Shown: one piece after another, positions 23,349-34,460 of the stretch
Layout: every line of letters starts with the position of its first letter
How positions within the stretch are numbered: position 1 is the stretch's first letter
Source of the DNA: Tetracentron sinense
Taxonomy: Eukaryota; Streptophyta; Magnoliopsida; Trochodendrales; Trochodendraceae
Direction of reading: 5' to 3'
Length of the DNA stretch: 64,000 bases
Assembly: GCA_015143295.1 (NCBI GenBank)
Contig: CM026554.1
Coordinates: 28,471,531 to 28,535,530, forward strand
Made by a program: the position numbers and the translations under genes
The notes under the pieces: generated by a model
Database searches by the model: none
Told to the model about the DNA's origin: nothing
What the model saw: only the letters and a program-made list of their open reading frames with translations

Positions 23349-23485
23349 CTATAAAAGAATATATATAATATTTTGACTCAGTTTTATGATTAAATGTGCT
23401 AACATAACAGGTATACAAAAGTTTTTGATAAATAATAATAAGAGTAAAAGAACTAATATTTGACAAGTAATATTGGAAGAAATAC
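23349..23485 (-). other. Intron 2 of the A antisense ORF
   Basis: Donor ACAG|GTATTT and acceptor TTTTATAG|AACA, 137 bp, AT-rich. In C the homologous intron starts near 32160 (AAGTGTTTCTTA) and is where the MULE deletion begins. Confidence 0.65.
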
Positions 23486-24212
23486 CTGTTGTTAAGCTTT
23501 CAGAAAGAAAGCTGGGAGAAGAGCTTGTCATGATGTTAAATTCCTCGATAGAAGCTGGTGGTGAGACTACCACGTTCTCTTTTCTAAAAGATTCGTTTGC
23601 AAGTGGTTCCTTTTCAGAAAGATCTCTACTAATGTCTTCTTCAACAATAGCTTCTTCAACAAAAGGTTCACTATTAATAAAGTCATCGTTAAAAGTTTCA
23701 ACAGGAGTTTCTTCTAAGCCTTCTTCGGAAACAAGAACGCCATCAAATTCTGACGATGAAGAACTAGAAGACCCTGTGGGATCTTCTCCTGATGAGTCAT
23801 CTTCAATAAGCACGGGTTTTTCAACTTTGCCTTCCAGAGCAGTCCTTTTGGTAACATCCTTTAACCTACTAGAAGACCTTAACTCTTGTATTCTGGTTCT
23901 GAATTTCTTAAGAGTACCAAGAATAGTTGAAGTATCTGCTCTCTTTTGGGAAGTTCTGATAGAAGGGGGAGATTTGAATTTCTATTTAACCAGAAATTTT
24001 TGTTTATTTGATTGATCAACTGATCCTGAAGGAGGTAAATCCGATTTCTTGGATGAAAGATTAACCCTTTGTTGAAGAGATTTCTTCTTAATCAAAAGAG
24101 GAGCTTCATCCTCTTCTTCTTCACTCTCAAACTCCATACTTTTCTTGCAAGAAGGAAGAGAATCCTTAGCTGCAAGCTTTTTAACCTTTGAAGGAGGGGA
24201 AGGAGATTGAAT

Positions 24213-24308
24213 CTGCAATTAAAAAAAATGTGTATGTGTGTGGTTGATAGATTATAAAGATAAAAGTATGTGAATCAAAAGATTGAAGTATTTAAAAAAT
24301 GTACTTAC
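24213..24308 (-). other. Intron 1 of the A antisense ORF
   Basis: Donor GTAAGT (24308) and acceptor TTGCAG (24213), 96 bp, phase 0. It is collinear with 2198-2304 in C. Confidence 0.75.
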
Positions 24309-26607
24309 AATTGGACATTTTGATCTTGTCCTAGATGAAGGGCCAAGAAACGTCCCAGGCTAAGTCGTGGGAAGTATTTTCCTTTTTAAAGAAAATTTTT
24401 ATACAGTGATTGTTACCTAAGGAGATGGTGATGAAGAAGTCTCTTTTTCAGCCTTACGCTTTCTGCTAGTTCCTGGAGGCGCTTTTAAGCCTTTTTCTTC
24501 ATCCATCATTGGAGATACCGGTTGACAGATCATTCTTGGTAAAGAAACAAAAGTCTTGAAAGAGGTAAAGCAAGCTTTGCAAAAAGACTTGCAATTCTCG
24601 GTACATTTCCCAACTCTTTTCTCACCAACTAAATGAAAACTGGTAACATTCGGACGAAGTTCTTGAATCCATGTTTCTAAAATAAAAGCTTGCATAACTT
24701 GTTTCACTGGTACAGATTCTACAGTTGGCTCGAGTACCCCTGATCAACACCAAACTGCCTCATGCATCTTTGAGGATTATAAGAAACTGTCACATAACTG
24801 TTTGTTCTACTGTGATCTAAGCTATAGATACCCACCAGATTCATTTTAGAAACTGAAGCAAAGCAATCAAATTTCTTTAAGGAAATATTTCCTCTACCTC
24901 CTTCAGACATATCCACAACTTCCAAGTCAAATTGGAAATGAAAGGAAAGCCTTTCGATACCCTTAATAGCTTCTGTGTAGGTCTGAAAATGAAAGTTGAT
25001 TCCAAATCGAAGACTTCTGATAACTTACTTCCTTTCTTTTTTAGAACAAAAGCCTATCTCCATGACTGGTATTTTGGTTCCCTATTCTTCAAAGGCTTAA
25101 AGACTTTTGGAGTGGGTGCATACAAGGGAAATCTTTCCCAAAACCATATTTGTAGGAAGGTTGTATGAACAAAGGTTTCTATATGATACTATCCTGCTGA
25201 CCAAACCTGATAATTTGAAAACTGAACCAAATTCCTATATAGAGTACCTAGAAAATAAGGAGCTAGAGGAAAACTCAAGCCTTCCGAAAGGCGAAGAGCT
25301 AAAGGGAAAGCTCTATCAACTACTTTCTCAATAGGGGAGCCTTCAAAAACATACTTGGAAAGCCACATGCTGATAAAGGCTGGAAATTCCAAAGGCTTGT
25401 TGTATTCAGGTCCATACTGACATTCATTTTTGCCTGTCTTCTTGTTTACAGGACCTAATTCGCTAAAGAAGTATCTTAACCAACCATAAAAGTTTGGACG
25501 ATTTGCATGTGCGCCGGAGCCTTTGCCCCACAAAGGCTTAATCCGAGATTTCCATGAAGCTTCATGTAGAGTTTGAACATTTTCTGTATCTTCCAGAGAG
25601 AGAAAGATCCCATGGATCTCATGATTTTTGAAAAGCGGCAACTTAAGCAAAGCCTTGACATCTTCAAGTGTAGGGGCAATCTCGCCCCAAGAAGTGATGA
25701 AGGTGTGAGTTTGGGAGTTCCACCGTGTCATTGCCATGGACAGAGAATCAGTGTCTCTCTTAATTTCAAAATTCATAGATAGCTCTATAGAATCATAAAT
25801 TTCTGCAGCTTTCAGTAATGGCCCATATTTTGGATGTTTAGCTTCTGTCGCGACCCAAAACCCACCCTAGGAGTTAGAGTGAACTTTGGACGACTAATCA
25901 TGGCTTACATGACTTGCTTGACAAACCATCCTGCAAAAACCCACAGAGCATATACAATAGAGGACATTATCAGCGGAAATATACTCTATCATGGCACAGC
26001 GGAAGACTAACAACCCTCTATGTATATACATACTTAAATTCAAGTTTTATACAAAAAGCAATCCATAAGAAAGTGCGGACATGCCCGCCAAAATACATAA
26101 ATCTAACTCTCATTTCACCCACAGCTAATCCACTCAGAATCTACAACCACCTATTGGTAACTCTCTACGGGAGGTTCCTCCAAAGGCTCCTCGACGTACT
26201 CCTCTTCCACCCATGGACCAGGAGCACAAACATCAAATGAAGCAGCAGCTCCCTCAGAACCTGCCGACATAAGAAGTACGGCTGAGCATGGAATACTCAG
26301 CGGGTACTAAATACTAACCAACAATTATAGCATAAAAATGGCAATACATAATCAGGAGCAATTTATATATGTCAAACGGAAACAATTCATATCATACAAG
26401 GAAGTAAAGCAGTTTATAATCATGCTTGTAATTCGTAGAAAACCGATAAATCCTCTTGAAAACATCGTGCACTTGACTTGACTTGAAATATCTTTTCGTA
26501 CTTGAAAGCTTGTCTTGTCTATCTTGCTTGATTCTTGTATGCCGTGTCATGTCATGCATGCTTGCTTGTGATCATGTAACTTGTGAGATGCACTTGTAAG
26601 ATGCCTT

Positions 26608-26740
26608 GAGAGGGAAGGGAGACCCTTCTTTATGCAATGCACTTGCGAGGGAAGGGAGACCCTTCTTCATGATATGTATGTACTTGTGAGGGAAGGGAGG
26701 CCCTTCTTCATGATATGCACTTGTGAGTGAGGGGAGACCC
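26608..26740 (-). repeat. Hairpin units in solo LTR-2
   Basis: Four units are seen. On the minus strand they read GAGGGG-TCT-CCCCTC, GAAGGG-CCT-CCCTTC, and two copies of GAAGGG-TCT-CCCTTC. They correspond to the units at 13228-13322 in element B. Confidence 0.75.
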
Positions 26741-27664
26741 CTCGTGGGATGTTGGTTCTTGTCTTCTTGTGAAAAGCGAGGTAAAACATATCGTAGGATA
26801 TGTCCCACCTCTAACCATGTTCTTGAAAACCTCGATAAATCATGTCATACATGTCGTGCTCGTGGGAACCGTGTACATACTTGCATTCCAATTTAAAGAT
26901 GACATTTGGGTAATTTCATAACACATATAGCATCAAAGATTGAGTAATGTAATATTCATAGCATTTTGGGAAAGCAGGAAACACGCTATCATAGGCCCTA
27001 GCAATATTCAGAATTCATTAGGCATGCACCTACGAATTTACAGCTTACTTTATTCACCTTGGCATTTCATCAAACATGGTGTGTTCATTATGGATTTACC
27101 CTACAACATGCTTTTCTAGATGGGTTTTACTCAAATCATACATGTATGTTCATTATTGGAACAATGCCCTTCCCCATTTGTTCATCACACACAACCATTG
27201 GCATCCAATCGCCCATTCCATCTCCATTCACCATTCACCATTTACCATTCACCATTCACCATTCACCATTCATCCATCTCATAGCACATGTGTAAATGAA
27301 AGCAAATCAAAAGAAAAGAAGGGGAAAGAAGAACTATAACTAGGAGGGTAGTAAAAAGTACCGACCTTGAAGAGATGAGGAAGAAATCCCTCTTCCAAAC
27401 GACTGTGAGTTGCTGCCCTAGCTTGGAACACGAGCTTCGCACGAGCTTGAGCCGAGATCTTGAAGAAAACCGGACTGGAGGTGATCTAGGGTCTCAAAAC
27501 CCCTTTGATTTCTCTCCAAAATGGAAACCCTAGGTTGGAATCGCCTTCTCCCCTTTCTCCTATTCTCTCAAACTCTCTAAGTGTCGAATGATGCCCTAAA
27601 GGCTCGGGTTAAACTCTTAAGGTAATAGTGAACTGACAAAAGACCATAACACCCTTACTAAATT

Positions 27665-28030
27665 TCTGTAAGAACACGAGTGTCGAACTCGTTGTGCTGT
27701 GAACAGTGCCAACTCCTGGTGCTGTGAACAGTGCCAACTCGTTGTGCTGTGAACAGTGCCAACTCGTGGTGCTGTGAAGGGTGCCGAACCCGTTGTCCGT
27801 TGTGTTGTGCATAGTGCTGAGGTCGTTGAGCTGTGAACAGTGCCAAACACGTTGTCCGTTGTGGACAGTGCTGAACACGTTGTCCGTTGTGTTGTGCATA
27901 GTGCTGAGCTCGTTGAGCTGTGAACAGTGCCAAACACGTTGTCCGTTGTGGACAGTGCCGAGCACGTTGTCCGTTGTGTTGTGCATAGTGCTGAGCTCGT
28001 TGAGCTGTGAACAGTGCCGAGCACGTTGTG
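27665..28030. repeat. Minisatellite with an 87-bp higher-order period
   Basis: Short units around CTGTGAACAGTGCC repeat every 21-25 bp. A composite block recurs with an 87-bp period (the motif CTGTGAACAG at 27831, 27918 and 28005). Because 87 is a multiple of 3, long but meaningless open frames run across it. Confidence 0.8.
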
Positions 28031-28236
28031 CTGTGAACAGTGCCAAGCACGTTGTGCCGTGAATAGTGCTAACCCGTTGTGCTGAGCTCGTTGTCCGTTG
28101 TGGATAGTGCCGAACACGTTGTCCGTTGTCTCATGTACAGCGTGCCCGTGGTGCTGTACAACGTACCCGTTGTGAGCTGCACGACGTACCCGTTGTCTGT
28201 TGCACCACGGATGCACAACGTATACGTTATCAGAGT

Positions 28237-28391
28237 ACGTCCTTAGCGCATAACCGAGCTACGTCCTTAGCGCATAACCGAGCTACGTCCTTAGCGCATA
28301 ACCGAGCTACGTCCTTAGCGCGTAACCGAGCTACGTCCTTAGCGCATAACCGAGCTATGTCCTTAGCGCGTAACCGAGCTACGTCCTTACC
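28237..28391. repeat. 24-bp tandem array, six full copies plus a part
   Basis: The unit begins ACGTCCTTAGCGCATAAC and starts at 28237, 28261, 28285, 28309, 28333, 28357 and 28381. It lies next to the conserved LTR stretch TTTTGACTCGTTCGTCCGAT (28420-28440). Confidence 0.88.
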
Positions 28392-28876
28392 TACAGGTCC
28401 AAACTGTTTTGGCCATATCTTTTGACTCGTTCGTCCGATTTTGACGATTCAACTTGCATTGGGTTCGTACTTCGAAAAGGAACATTTGTAACGTTTCAGA
28501 ATTTCTAATTTCTTCCTTATTTATTTATTATAACTCTTTAAAGGCAAAATGACAATGAAAGTGTCATGTATTAAGCATGAAAAAGTCTGGGGCTCTACAG
28601 CATGCGTTCACACCATGATGACCACTCCTTTGTGCAGCCGCTATGTGAACTGAATATGGGAGTTGAGAAAGAACGATTCTTTCTTTCTAATCTGAAACGA
28701 GTGGAAGATAAAGGAGAAGGGGCATCACCGATATATTCTTCAGAATCACCATATAGGAGAACCCACTCACCAGAGGGAAGAGATGAATCCCAGGTATGAT
28801 TTTCAGCACATTCCCCAAAGTTATCTTTAGTAAAATCTGATGAAGATGCTGATGATTTTGAAGAAGATAACGTCAT

Positions 28877-30048
28877 GACTGATATTAAAAAAAAAACGAT
28901 TTCAAATAACCTGATTATAAAAGATTTAAGACACTATACAGATATTATATAAAAAAAAAGGGGTTGCAAGAAAGATGTGGACCACACGAAGATGAAAATT
29001 ACCAGATAAATTAAAGGTATGTTGTTCTTTGATGAATGATGTTACTGTGAATAAGTTTCAGGTACAAATTTTTCCTTGGAAAAAATGGAGGAAGAAGGTG
29101 TGATATAGTGATTTTGAAATTTAAAAGATAAGAATAAATGGTTTTTAAGAAATCTTGAAACCCTAAAGAGGTGGGAGATCATTACCGAGGTGGTTATGAT
29201 TAAATTGCGGTTACCGAGAAGATAAACATTACAAAAACAGAGTTAGTGGGCCAGCTGGCAGTATTGAGTTGACAGTTACTAAAACGCAATAAACAGATTA
29301 CTTCTAACGGTTAGCATAAAATCTTGAACAGTTATTTTTATAAATAACTGATACAGGGATATTGACCAAATATTACGGAAATGATAAAGTTGCTTTTGAA
29401 GAAAATCTTTTAGTACTTTGATTTGATTTTCTTTGATATGATTCTGATATTTTGATATGCCTTGATGTGCTCTGACGTTCTGACAAATGTGATGAAGTTT
29501 TGTACATTTTAGTATATTTCGAATATATTATGGCATATTTCAAAACGTTTCGATACATTGAATCTTTTTGATATAGTATGATACTTTGACATATCAATAT
29601 TTCTGGGTACATTGTAATATATTTGGATACATATTTTGATACGATTTGATAAGTTTTGATACTTTACGATATGATAACTCACTTCAATATACTATGAAAT
29701 ATTGATATGTTCCTAATACATTCCGATATCTTGACATATTAAGAATGTTTAGATACGCTTTTGATAAAGTTGGATACGCCTTTGATATATCTTGATAACA
29801 TGCTACACAAAAGTATTCTAGTACGCTTTTGATAATATGATGTAATTGATATGTTCTGATGATCTTACATAACTGATATATTTTGATACTTCGATGTATT
29901 CAATATATTCAAAAGATAATTGATACATATTTGATATATTTTGACGATCTGATATAATTAAAACATCTAGATATATGATCTAATATGATCTGAAATATTT
30001 TTGCCTACACAGACGTCTTTAAAAGATGATGGATTTCACCGCCTTTCT
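28877..30048. other. Spacer between the antisense ORF start and the 3' LTR of A
   Basis: There is no coding region. The first 450 bp would be the leader and promoter of the antisense ORF; a TATAAAAA on the minus strand near 29346 is one candidate. From about 29390 to 30000 the sequence is a degenerate array of TTTGATA(C/T) and GATATATTTTGA words, very AT-rich. Nothing else is visible. Confidence 0.6.
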
Positions 30049-30062
30049 AGGCAGGGGCAAAA
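30049..30062 (+). promoter_or_regulatory. Polypurine tract of element A
   Basis: AGGCAGGGGCAAAA abuts the 3' LTR. It is the expected plus-strand primer site, with two C interruptions. Confidence 0.7.
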
Positions 30063-32108
30063 TGTTGATGATGGAAAATGATAAGATGACACGTGGGAGT
30101 AATCTCCTAGTTAGAAGCCACGTGGATAAAGATTATGATGATCATAAAAGGATCTATTGCCTTTAGGTACTTTTTTTTGGAATACAAATTTTGAGTCAAC
30201 AGTGTACCAGATATTCATTTATGCAGCTTTTATGATTTAACGCTGATAAAGGCGTGATAAGCCTTTAGGAATTGATTACTAACACCTTTCTTAGGCTGAG
30301 TAGTATTTTACAGATATTTAGATAAGCTTTTGATTCTAATAAAAGCTTAAAGGATTCGAAGGTTCAAATACCTTAAAATATGTTTTGCTTAAAAATAGAC
30401 TTCAAGCCTAGCGTATCAGATGCTCATTTATACTATTTTACAGTTTAACGCTTTTGAGTGTGATAAGCATTCAGATACCTTGAAGTATGCCATGTTTAAG
30501 AATAAGATCCAAACTCCGAGCATGCTGATCAACTCACTACGCCTTCCCGACTTGAAGTAGTTCGAGTATTTCAAAGATGTAGATTTTGATCAACAGATAA
30601 GCTTTCAAGAATCAGATGGAAAGCTTAAATGCGGTCTAATCCGTCAGGACCAAAGTAGTCCTTGGTAAGTTTCAGTAAGACTTGATTACTGAATACTTTC
30701 TAACACCATTATGATATTCTATTCTTCAAGACAGGTCTTGAATCAATGGTTTGCGGGCTTATGTAGATCGAAAGCTCGAAGGAATCATACTCCGTTGAGA
30801 CGAGAAGGCGATTGCCAGTTCAGCCTCATCTTTATAGAGATTCGGTGGAATCATATCACCATGTACCCTATTGCCTTGTCAGGGGGTAAAGGCACAGATT
30901 GCCTTCCTCGTGGGAATGGGCATGTGTGTTCCCCCCATCTCCTATTCCAGCAAAGTATTGATTACTTCCTAGGCTGACAGTCAGGAGGGAATGTTGGGAT
31001 GTATCTTGCCCCACTTCCCTGTGGGCTATTGGAGGGAATCAAGGCCTCCATAGTCCCATTCTCTCGTATTAGATGATTGAGGCCTAATGGTGGATATCGC
31101 ATCCACCCTGAGAATAGTGCCTTTGTCCTCTAGACAAGGTATCTCAAAGGCTTATGACTCGCCTTTGGTGTACGATGATCTATATATATGTATTGTATCT
31201 GGGGGAAGGATTATGATATGTGGCCTTGAGGGCTAGGAGGGAATCTGTTAAAATAGTTAAACTCCTTTCTGATTTCTTTTCTGAAAGTAGTTTACTCTTT
31301 TAACGTTTGAAGTATGCATCCAAAAGCTTGTTTGGGTCATAACAGTTTAAAGGATTAAGTCATAACTGAAAGTTGGTTATGGTAGTTTGATGAGCTGGCA
31401 GCTCCCTCTTAAAAGAACACGTGATGATTAACAAATTAAGTTTTTTTTAATGTATGTAAGTTGTTATTAACGGAATAGGAGTTAGTTATTGATAGAATAG
31501 CTCCACTTAACAGATTCTGCCTATTTTCTAACAGAAAGGCTCCATTTAACATATTCTGTCAAAAGTTCTAACGGATTGGCTCCTTTTAACATAAAATAGC
31601 TGGCATATGTCAGAATCAGTTAGACGTCACATCAAAAAAATATTTTTATATTATTAATTAAATTAAAAAAAAAGATTTTTTTCTATAAATAGGAGAGAAC
31701 CAGTGAGAAGTAGACAACGATTATTAGACTTCGGTTTATGAGATTTTGATTCTGTACTGAGAAAACACTTTCGTGCCCAAATATTTCTACATTCTCATTG
31801 TTTTGAAGAAGGAAAGCTGCCAACTCATTATCATACTTCACTGTTCCTCTTTCTCTCCCTTTAGATCATTTCCATTTTCTTTCCTCTATTCTCATCTTTT
31901 AGGAAACCTGGAGAAGTGCAACCGTGGTGAAAACTACTTCAAGCTTGCAGATCACCCAGAAATACTTTAGAGGCGAAGCTTGAAAGTTGAAATAATTGTC
32001 TGAAAGCTCGAAGATGATGATCCTGTTGAAGAACTTGAAGACAATCCAGTCATTTAAAAGTTGATCAATTATCATGTTCAACAAGCTTCCAAATCCTCGA
32101 TTTCAACA
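30063..32108 (+). repeat. 3' LTR of element A
   Basis: Starts TGTTGATGATGG and ends GATTTCAACA, 2046 bp. It is collinear with 2940-4989. A clean TATA box CTATAAATAGG lies at 31683-31693. It is followed by the target duplication GCGTT (32109-32113), and then by the continuation of C's antisense ORF. Confidence 0.93.
31683..31693 (+). promoter_or_regulatory. TATA box in the 3' LTR of A
   Basis: CTATAAATAGG, conserved in the LTR of C (minus strand, TATAAATA at 55221-55214). One base differs in the 5' LTR of A. Confidence 0.7.
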
Positions 32109-32325
32109 GCGTTGTTACAAGTCCTTCTTCTGGCCTTATACCTGAAAGTTTAACTACAAGTGTTTCTTATATTAATTGTCAACAGCTTAATTTATCATTG
32201 TTATAAGAAGCTTTCGCATACTTGTCTTGTTTTAATTATAGAACTAAAATGAAATATTGTATGCATATATATATATATATAGAAGAGATGACTAGTCAGC
32301 TTGGCTGATCATAACTTATAATCAG
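32109..32325 (+). pseudogene. Element C antisense ORF: end of exon 2 and start of intron 2
   Basis: After the GCGTT duplication the frame resumes with VTSPSSGLIPESLTTS, matching A's MTSSSPSFLSESLTTG (minus strand, about 23530-23486). The intron-like sequence follows (about 32160-32260), then an (AT)n run and 45 bp that may belong to the outer end of the MULE. Confidence 0.75.
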
Positions 32326-32834
32326 CTCACCTTCTCTATACCGTTGGATCTCAAATAACGGTTAAGATTAAAAGAGCTTCTTTACTCTAATTTTATAATT
32401 ACCCAAACTACCCATTTTAAATTAGAAACACATGTTCTTCTTCTTCCATCTCTTCAACAAGTTCAAAACGGGAATAATCACCGTGCTCTCTTCATCTCCT
32501 CCATTAACAAGCTTTCTAGTCGGTGGTCAGCGGTCGGCGCAAAGCTTGTCTTACTCCCTCCGGTAAGAAATCTTAACCCTCACTCTCCCCTGTCATCTCT
32601 CTCCTCTCTACTTTCTTATCAAATCTAGGGTTTATAGTCCGTCATCTCTCTCTCCCTCTCTAAAAGCTCGGGTTCAACATCGGCATTCACTTGGATAAAG
32701 CTAGGTTTTTGGGGGCCATTGAGGTATCCACTATGAATACGAGCATAAGCACGGACTTTTGTTTTGATGGGTTTGTCTGGACCATGAATTGCAGACTTTT
32801 GGGTGGGATTGGTTTGGTGGGTTTTTCCATGTAT
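32326..32834 (+). repeat. Left terminal inverted repeat of the MULE
   Basis: Inverse match to 37455-37954 with few differences. The open frames inside both TIRs are mirror copies and probably not genes. Confidence 0.85.
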
Positions 32835-33111
32835 TGTAAGAAGGGACCTCCAGACACTCTTGAGCATCAAGTCCATACCGACTGTTGAGTTGGTCTGTTA
32901 GGCATAGCTTCCACCGATATCTTGAAATCTAGAATTTACAGTACCTAGGATGTTCAAAATCAGTCCCAAACAAGGGACAAAGCCCAATAGATATAGGGAC
33001 AATGCCCCATGTCATTTCTTTTGAAATATAGCTGAAGAAAATTATAGCATTGTTGTGATTTTAACAGGGAACGGTGCCTTTTTCAGGATGTGCTAATTAC
33101 TTTCGAGCTTA

Positions 33112-33199
33112 TTCGAGACAAACAGAGGAAGGAGGAATCAAAGGCCACTTCCATTTTCGAGACAAACAGAGGAAGGAGGGATCAAAGGCCACTTCCAAG
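33112..33199 (+). repeat. 44-bp tandem duplication inside the MULE
   Basis: Two copies of a unit starting TTCGAGACAAACAGAGGAAG (33112 and 33156) differ at a few bases. The rest of 33004-34460 shows no gene. Confidence 0.8.
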
Positions 33200-34460
33200 A
33201 AATCAAATATCTTGTCACCCATTGAAGTTGCTTCTACATTGCTTGAGATGCACTATCCAAAATACCTCTTTAATGATTCTATTTTTTTTCCCTGATTCTG
33301 TTTTTTTTTCCCTATGGCATGGAAGGTTAAGAAACCATCAATATCATCTTGATTGATAAGTTTGGATAATAGATAGGTGGTCATAGGTGATATATGGCAT
33401 GGAAACGTATCTTTTACTCCTTGAAAGACATTGGGTTCATTGAGCTAGCAATGAAAGAGATAAATTTGCCACTGTTTAATTCCCATTTCCCCAATCATAT
33501 TTGTTCTTCTTTGTTGATTTTCTTTGATTTAGTAACAACATCGACATACTTCCAAACTTCCATAGACCTGATGGACGATAAACCTATCAATTGAGATGCC
33601 CAAAATGTTCAATTCTTATCCATTAGAACGCAAATGAATTCTAGATAGCCTGAATATGGCGTATTATACACTCAATGGAAGTAGACTAAAGCTAAAAGTC
33701 TAATGATATTCCACAAAAAAATTTAGGAAAGCATAGGTGTACTTCACATTTGGATTGTTGTTTCTACAAGGAAAAATGATTTATTTATAGACAAAATTAG
33801 CTTGTATATTATTAAATAGGCGATAGAAGCAAGTTAACCATCAAACCAAACAAGACATGCTGTGCTTTTGGCAAAATCAGTTTTTGTTTTCCTTGAAAAA
33901 ATTGACTTTTTTAGTGCATTTAAACAGCTTGTAGAACAGTCAACAGCTTTAGATTTATTTATCTCTTTTTAAAAGTAGAGTGAATCTCACCCAAAAAAAT
34001 TATTTAAATGGAAAAGAGGAAAGGGATTTTTGACTCTCCACTCAAACTAGGAAGAAATGGCCCACTTCCTATTATACAATGATGGGAAAGTTTGCTTTTT
34101 GAGATGATATTGAGCATGAGGATACACTCACCAAAAACAGAGCTTTATCCTCCAAAAGTAATAAAGTATGATTTCTAGTACTGCTTGACAAATTTTTAAT
34201 TTGTATTCAGTTACACAATAAAAAGTTCCAAAAAAAAAAAGATGAGTTGTCAGTTCCTAAAATAGCCTTAACTACACTAAAAATCTTTTCTTTACAATCC
34301 AATCAATATCTCTACCAAAAAGTACCTGCAAAAAAAAAGTTGGCATAGGTCTTGTGAAACCTTCTAAAGTACCTATAAAAACACATTTTCAAGAAGTATA
34401 TCAGAGAAGGAAAATAAATATGTACTAAAAAATTTATGATTGTGCGTTAAATAAAATTAC

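Larger units (their letters stand above)
25846..28599 (-). repeat. Solo LTR-2, Tekay/Del-type, in the PMD antisense ORF
   Basis: On the minus strand it starts TGTAGAGCCCC and ends TTGGGTCGCGACA, like element B's LTR. It splits the PMD frame between ...WCERM and EAKHPKY. The flanks GCTTC (25841-25845) and GCATG (28600-28604) match at only 3 of 5 bases, so the target duplication is decayed or absent. It is 2754 bp, longer than B's LTR because of large tandem arrays (27665-28391). Hairpin units lie at 26608-26740. Confidence 0.88.
22233..28876 (-). pseudogene. Element A antisense ORF: PMD protein with at least three introns, interrupted by solo LTR-2
   Basis: It runs opposite to gag-pol, between integrase and the 3' LTR. 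The N-terminal exon (28876-28600, MTLSSSKSSASSSDF...) is cut by solo LTR-2 and resumes at 25845 with EAKHPKYGPLLKAAEIYDSI. Next come RWNSQTHTFITSWGEIAP, GPEYNKPLEFPAFISMWLSK and FPLALRL (the PMD core), then VHTTFLQ, and YNPQRCMRQFGVDQG with a shift near 24720. A basic exon, an acidic Ser/Glu-rich middle (24212-23486), and a C-terminal stretch with predicted coiled coil (23047-22233) follow. The last codons read GFISEIL then TAG. Stops include TAGs at about 25040 and 23984, which recur at homologous sites in C. The product would be a plant-gene-like protein, so capture from a host PMD gene is plausible (inference). Antisense ORFs at this place are known in Tat elements. Confidence 0.8.
2940..32108 (+). 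mobile_element. Element A: Tat-lineage Ty3/Gypsy retrotransposon with antisense PMD ORF
   Basis: Both LTRs are present (2940-4989 and 30063-32108, TG...CA), with perfect 5-bp target duplications GCGTT at 2935-2939 and 32109-32113. The order is LTR, PBS, gag, protease, RT, RNase H, second RNase H, integrase (only the C-terminal part), antisense ORF (22233-28876), AT-rich spacer, PPT, LTR. Three younger insertions sit inside: solo LTR-1, element B and solo LTR-2. Without them A would be about 15 kb. The two LTRs are near-identical by eye, so A is younger than C, whose LTR is more diverged. No pol frame is intact, so A cannot be autonomous now. Confidence 0.93.

Noticed and set aside
27609..28216. 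Three long overlapping minus-strand open frames (130-199 codons) rich in H, Q, T and A
   Set aside because: They run across the 87-bp-period minisatellite of solo LTR-2. Openness in all frames follows from a period divisible by 3.
28237..28391. CRISPR-like array (regular 24-bp repeats)
   Set aside because: No spacers: the units are head-to-tail without variable inserts, and this is plant DNA. It is a minisatellite.
32625..32876. Open frames inside both MULE TIRs, as possible captured host gene
   Set aside because: I recognise no protein family, and the two copies mirror each other simply because the TIRs do. A database search would be needed before claiming gene capture.
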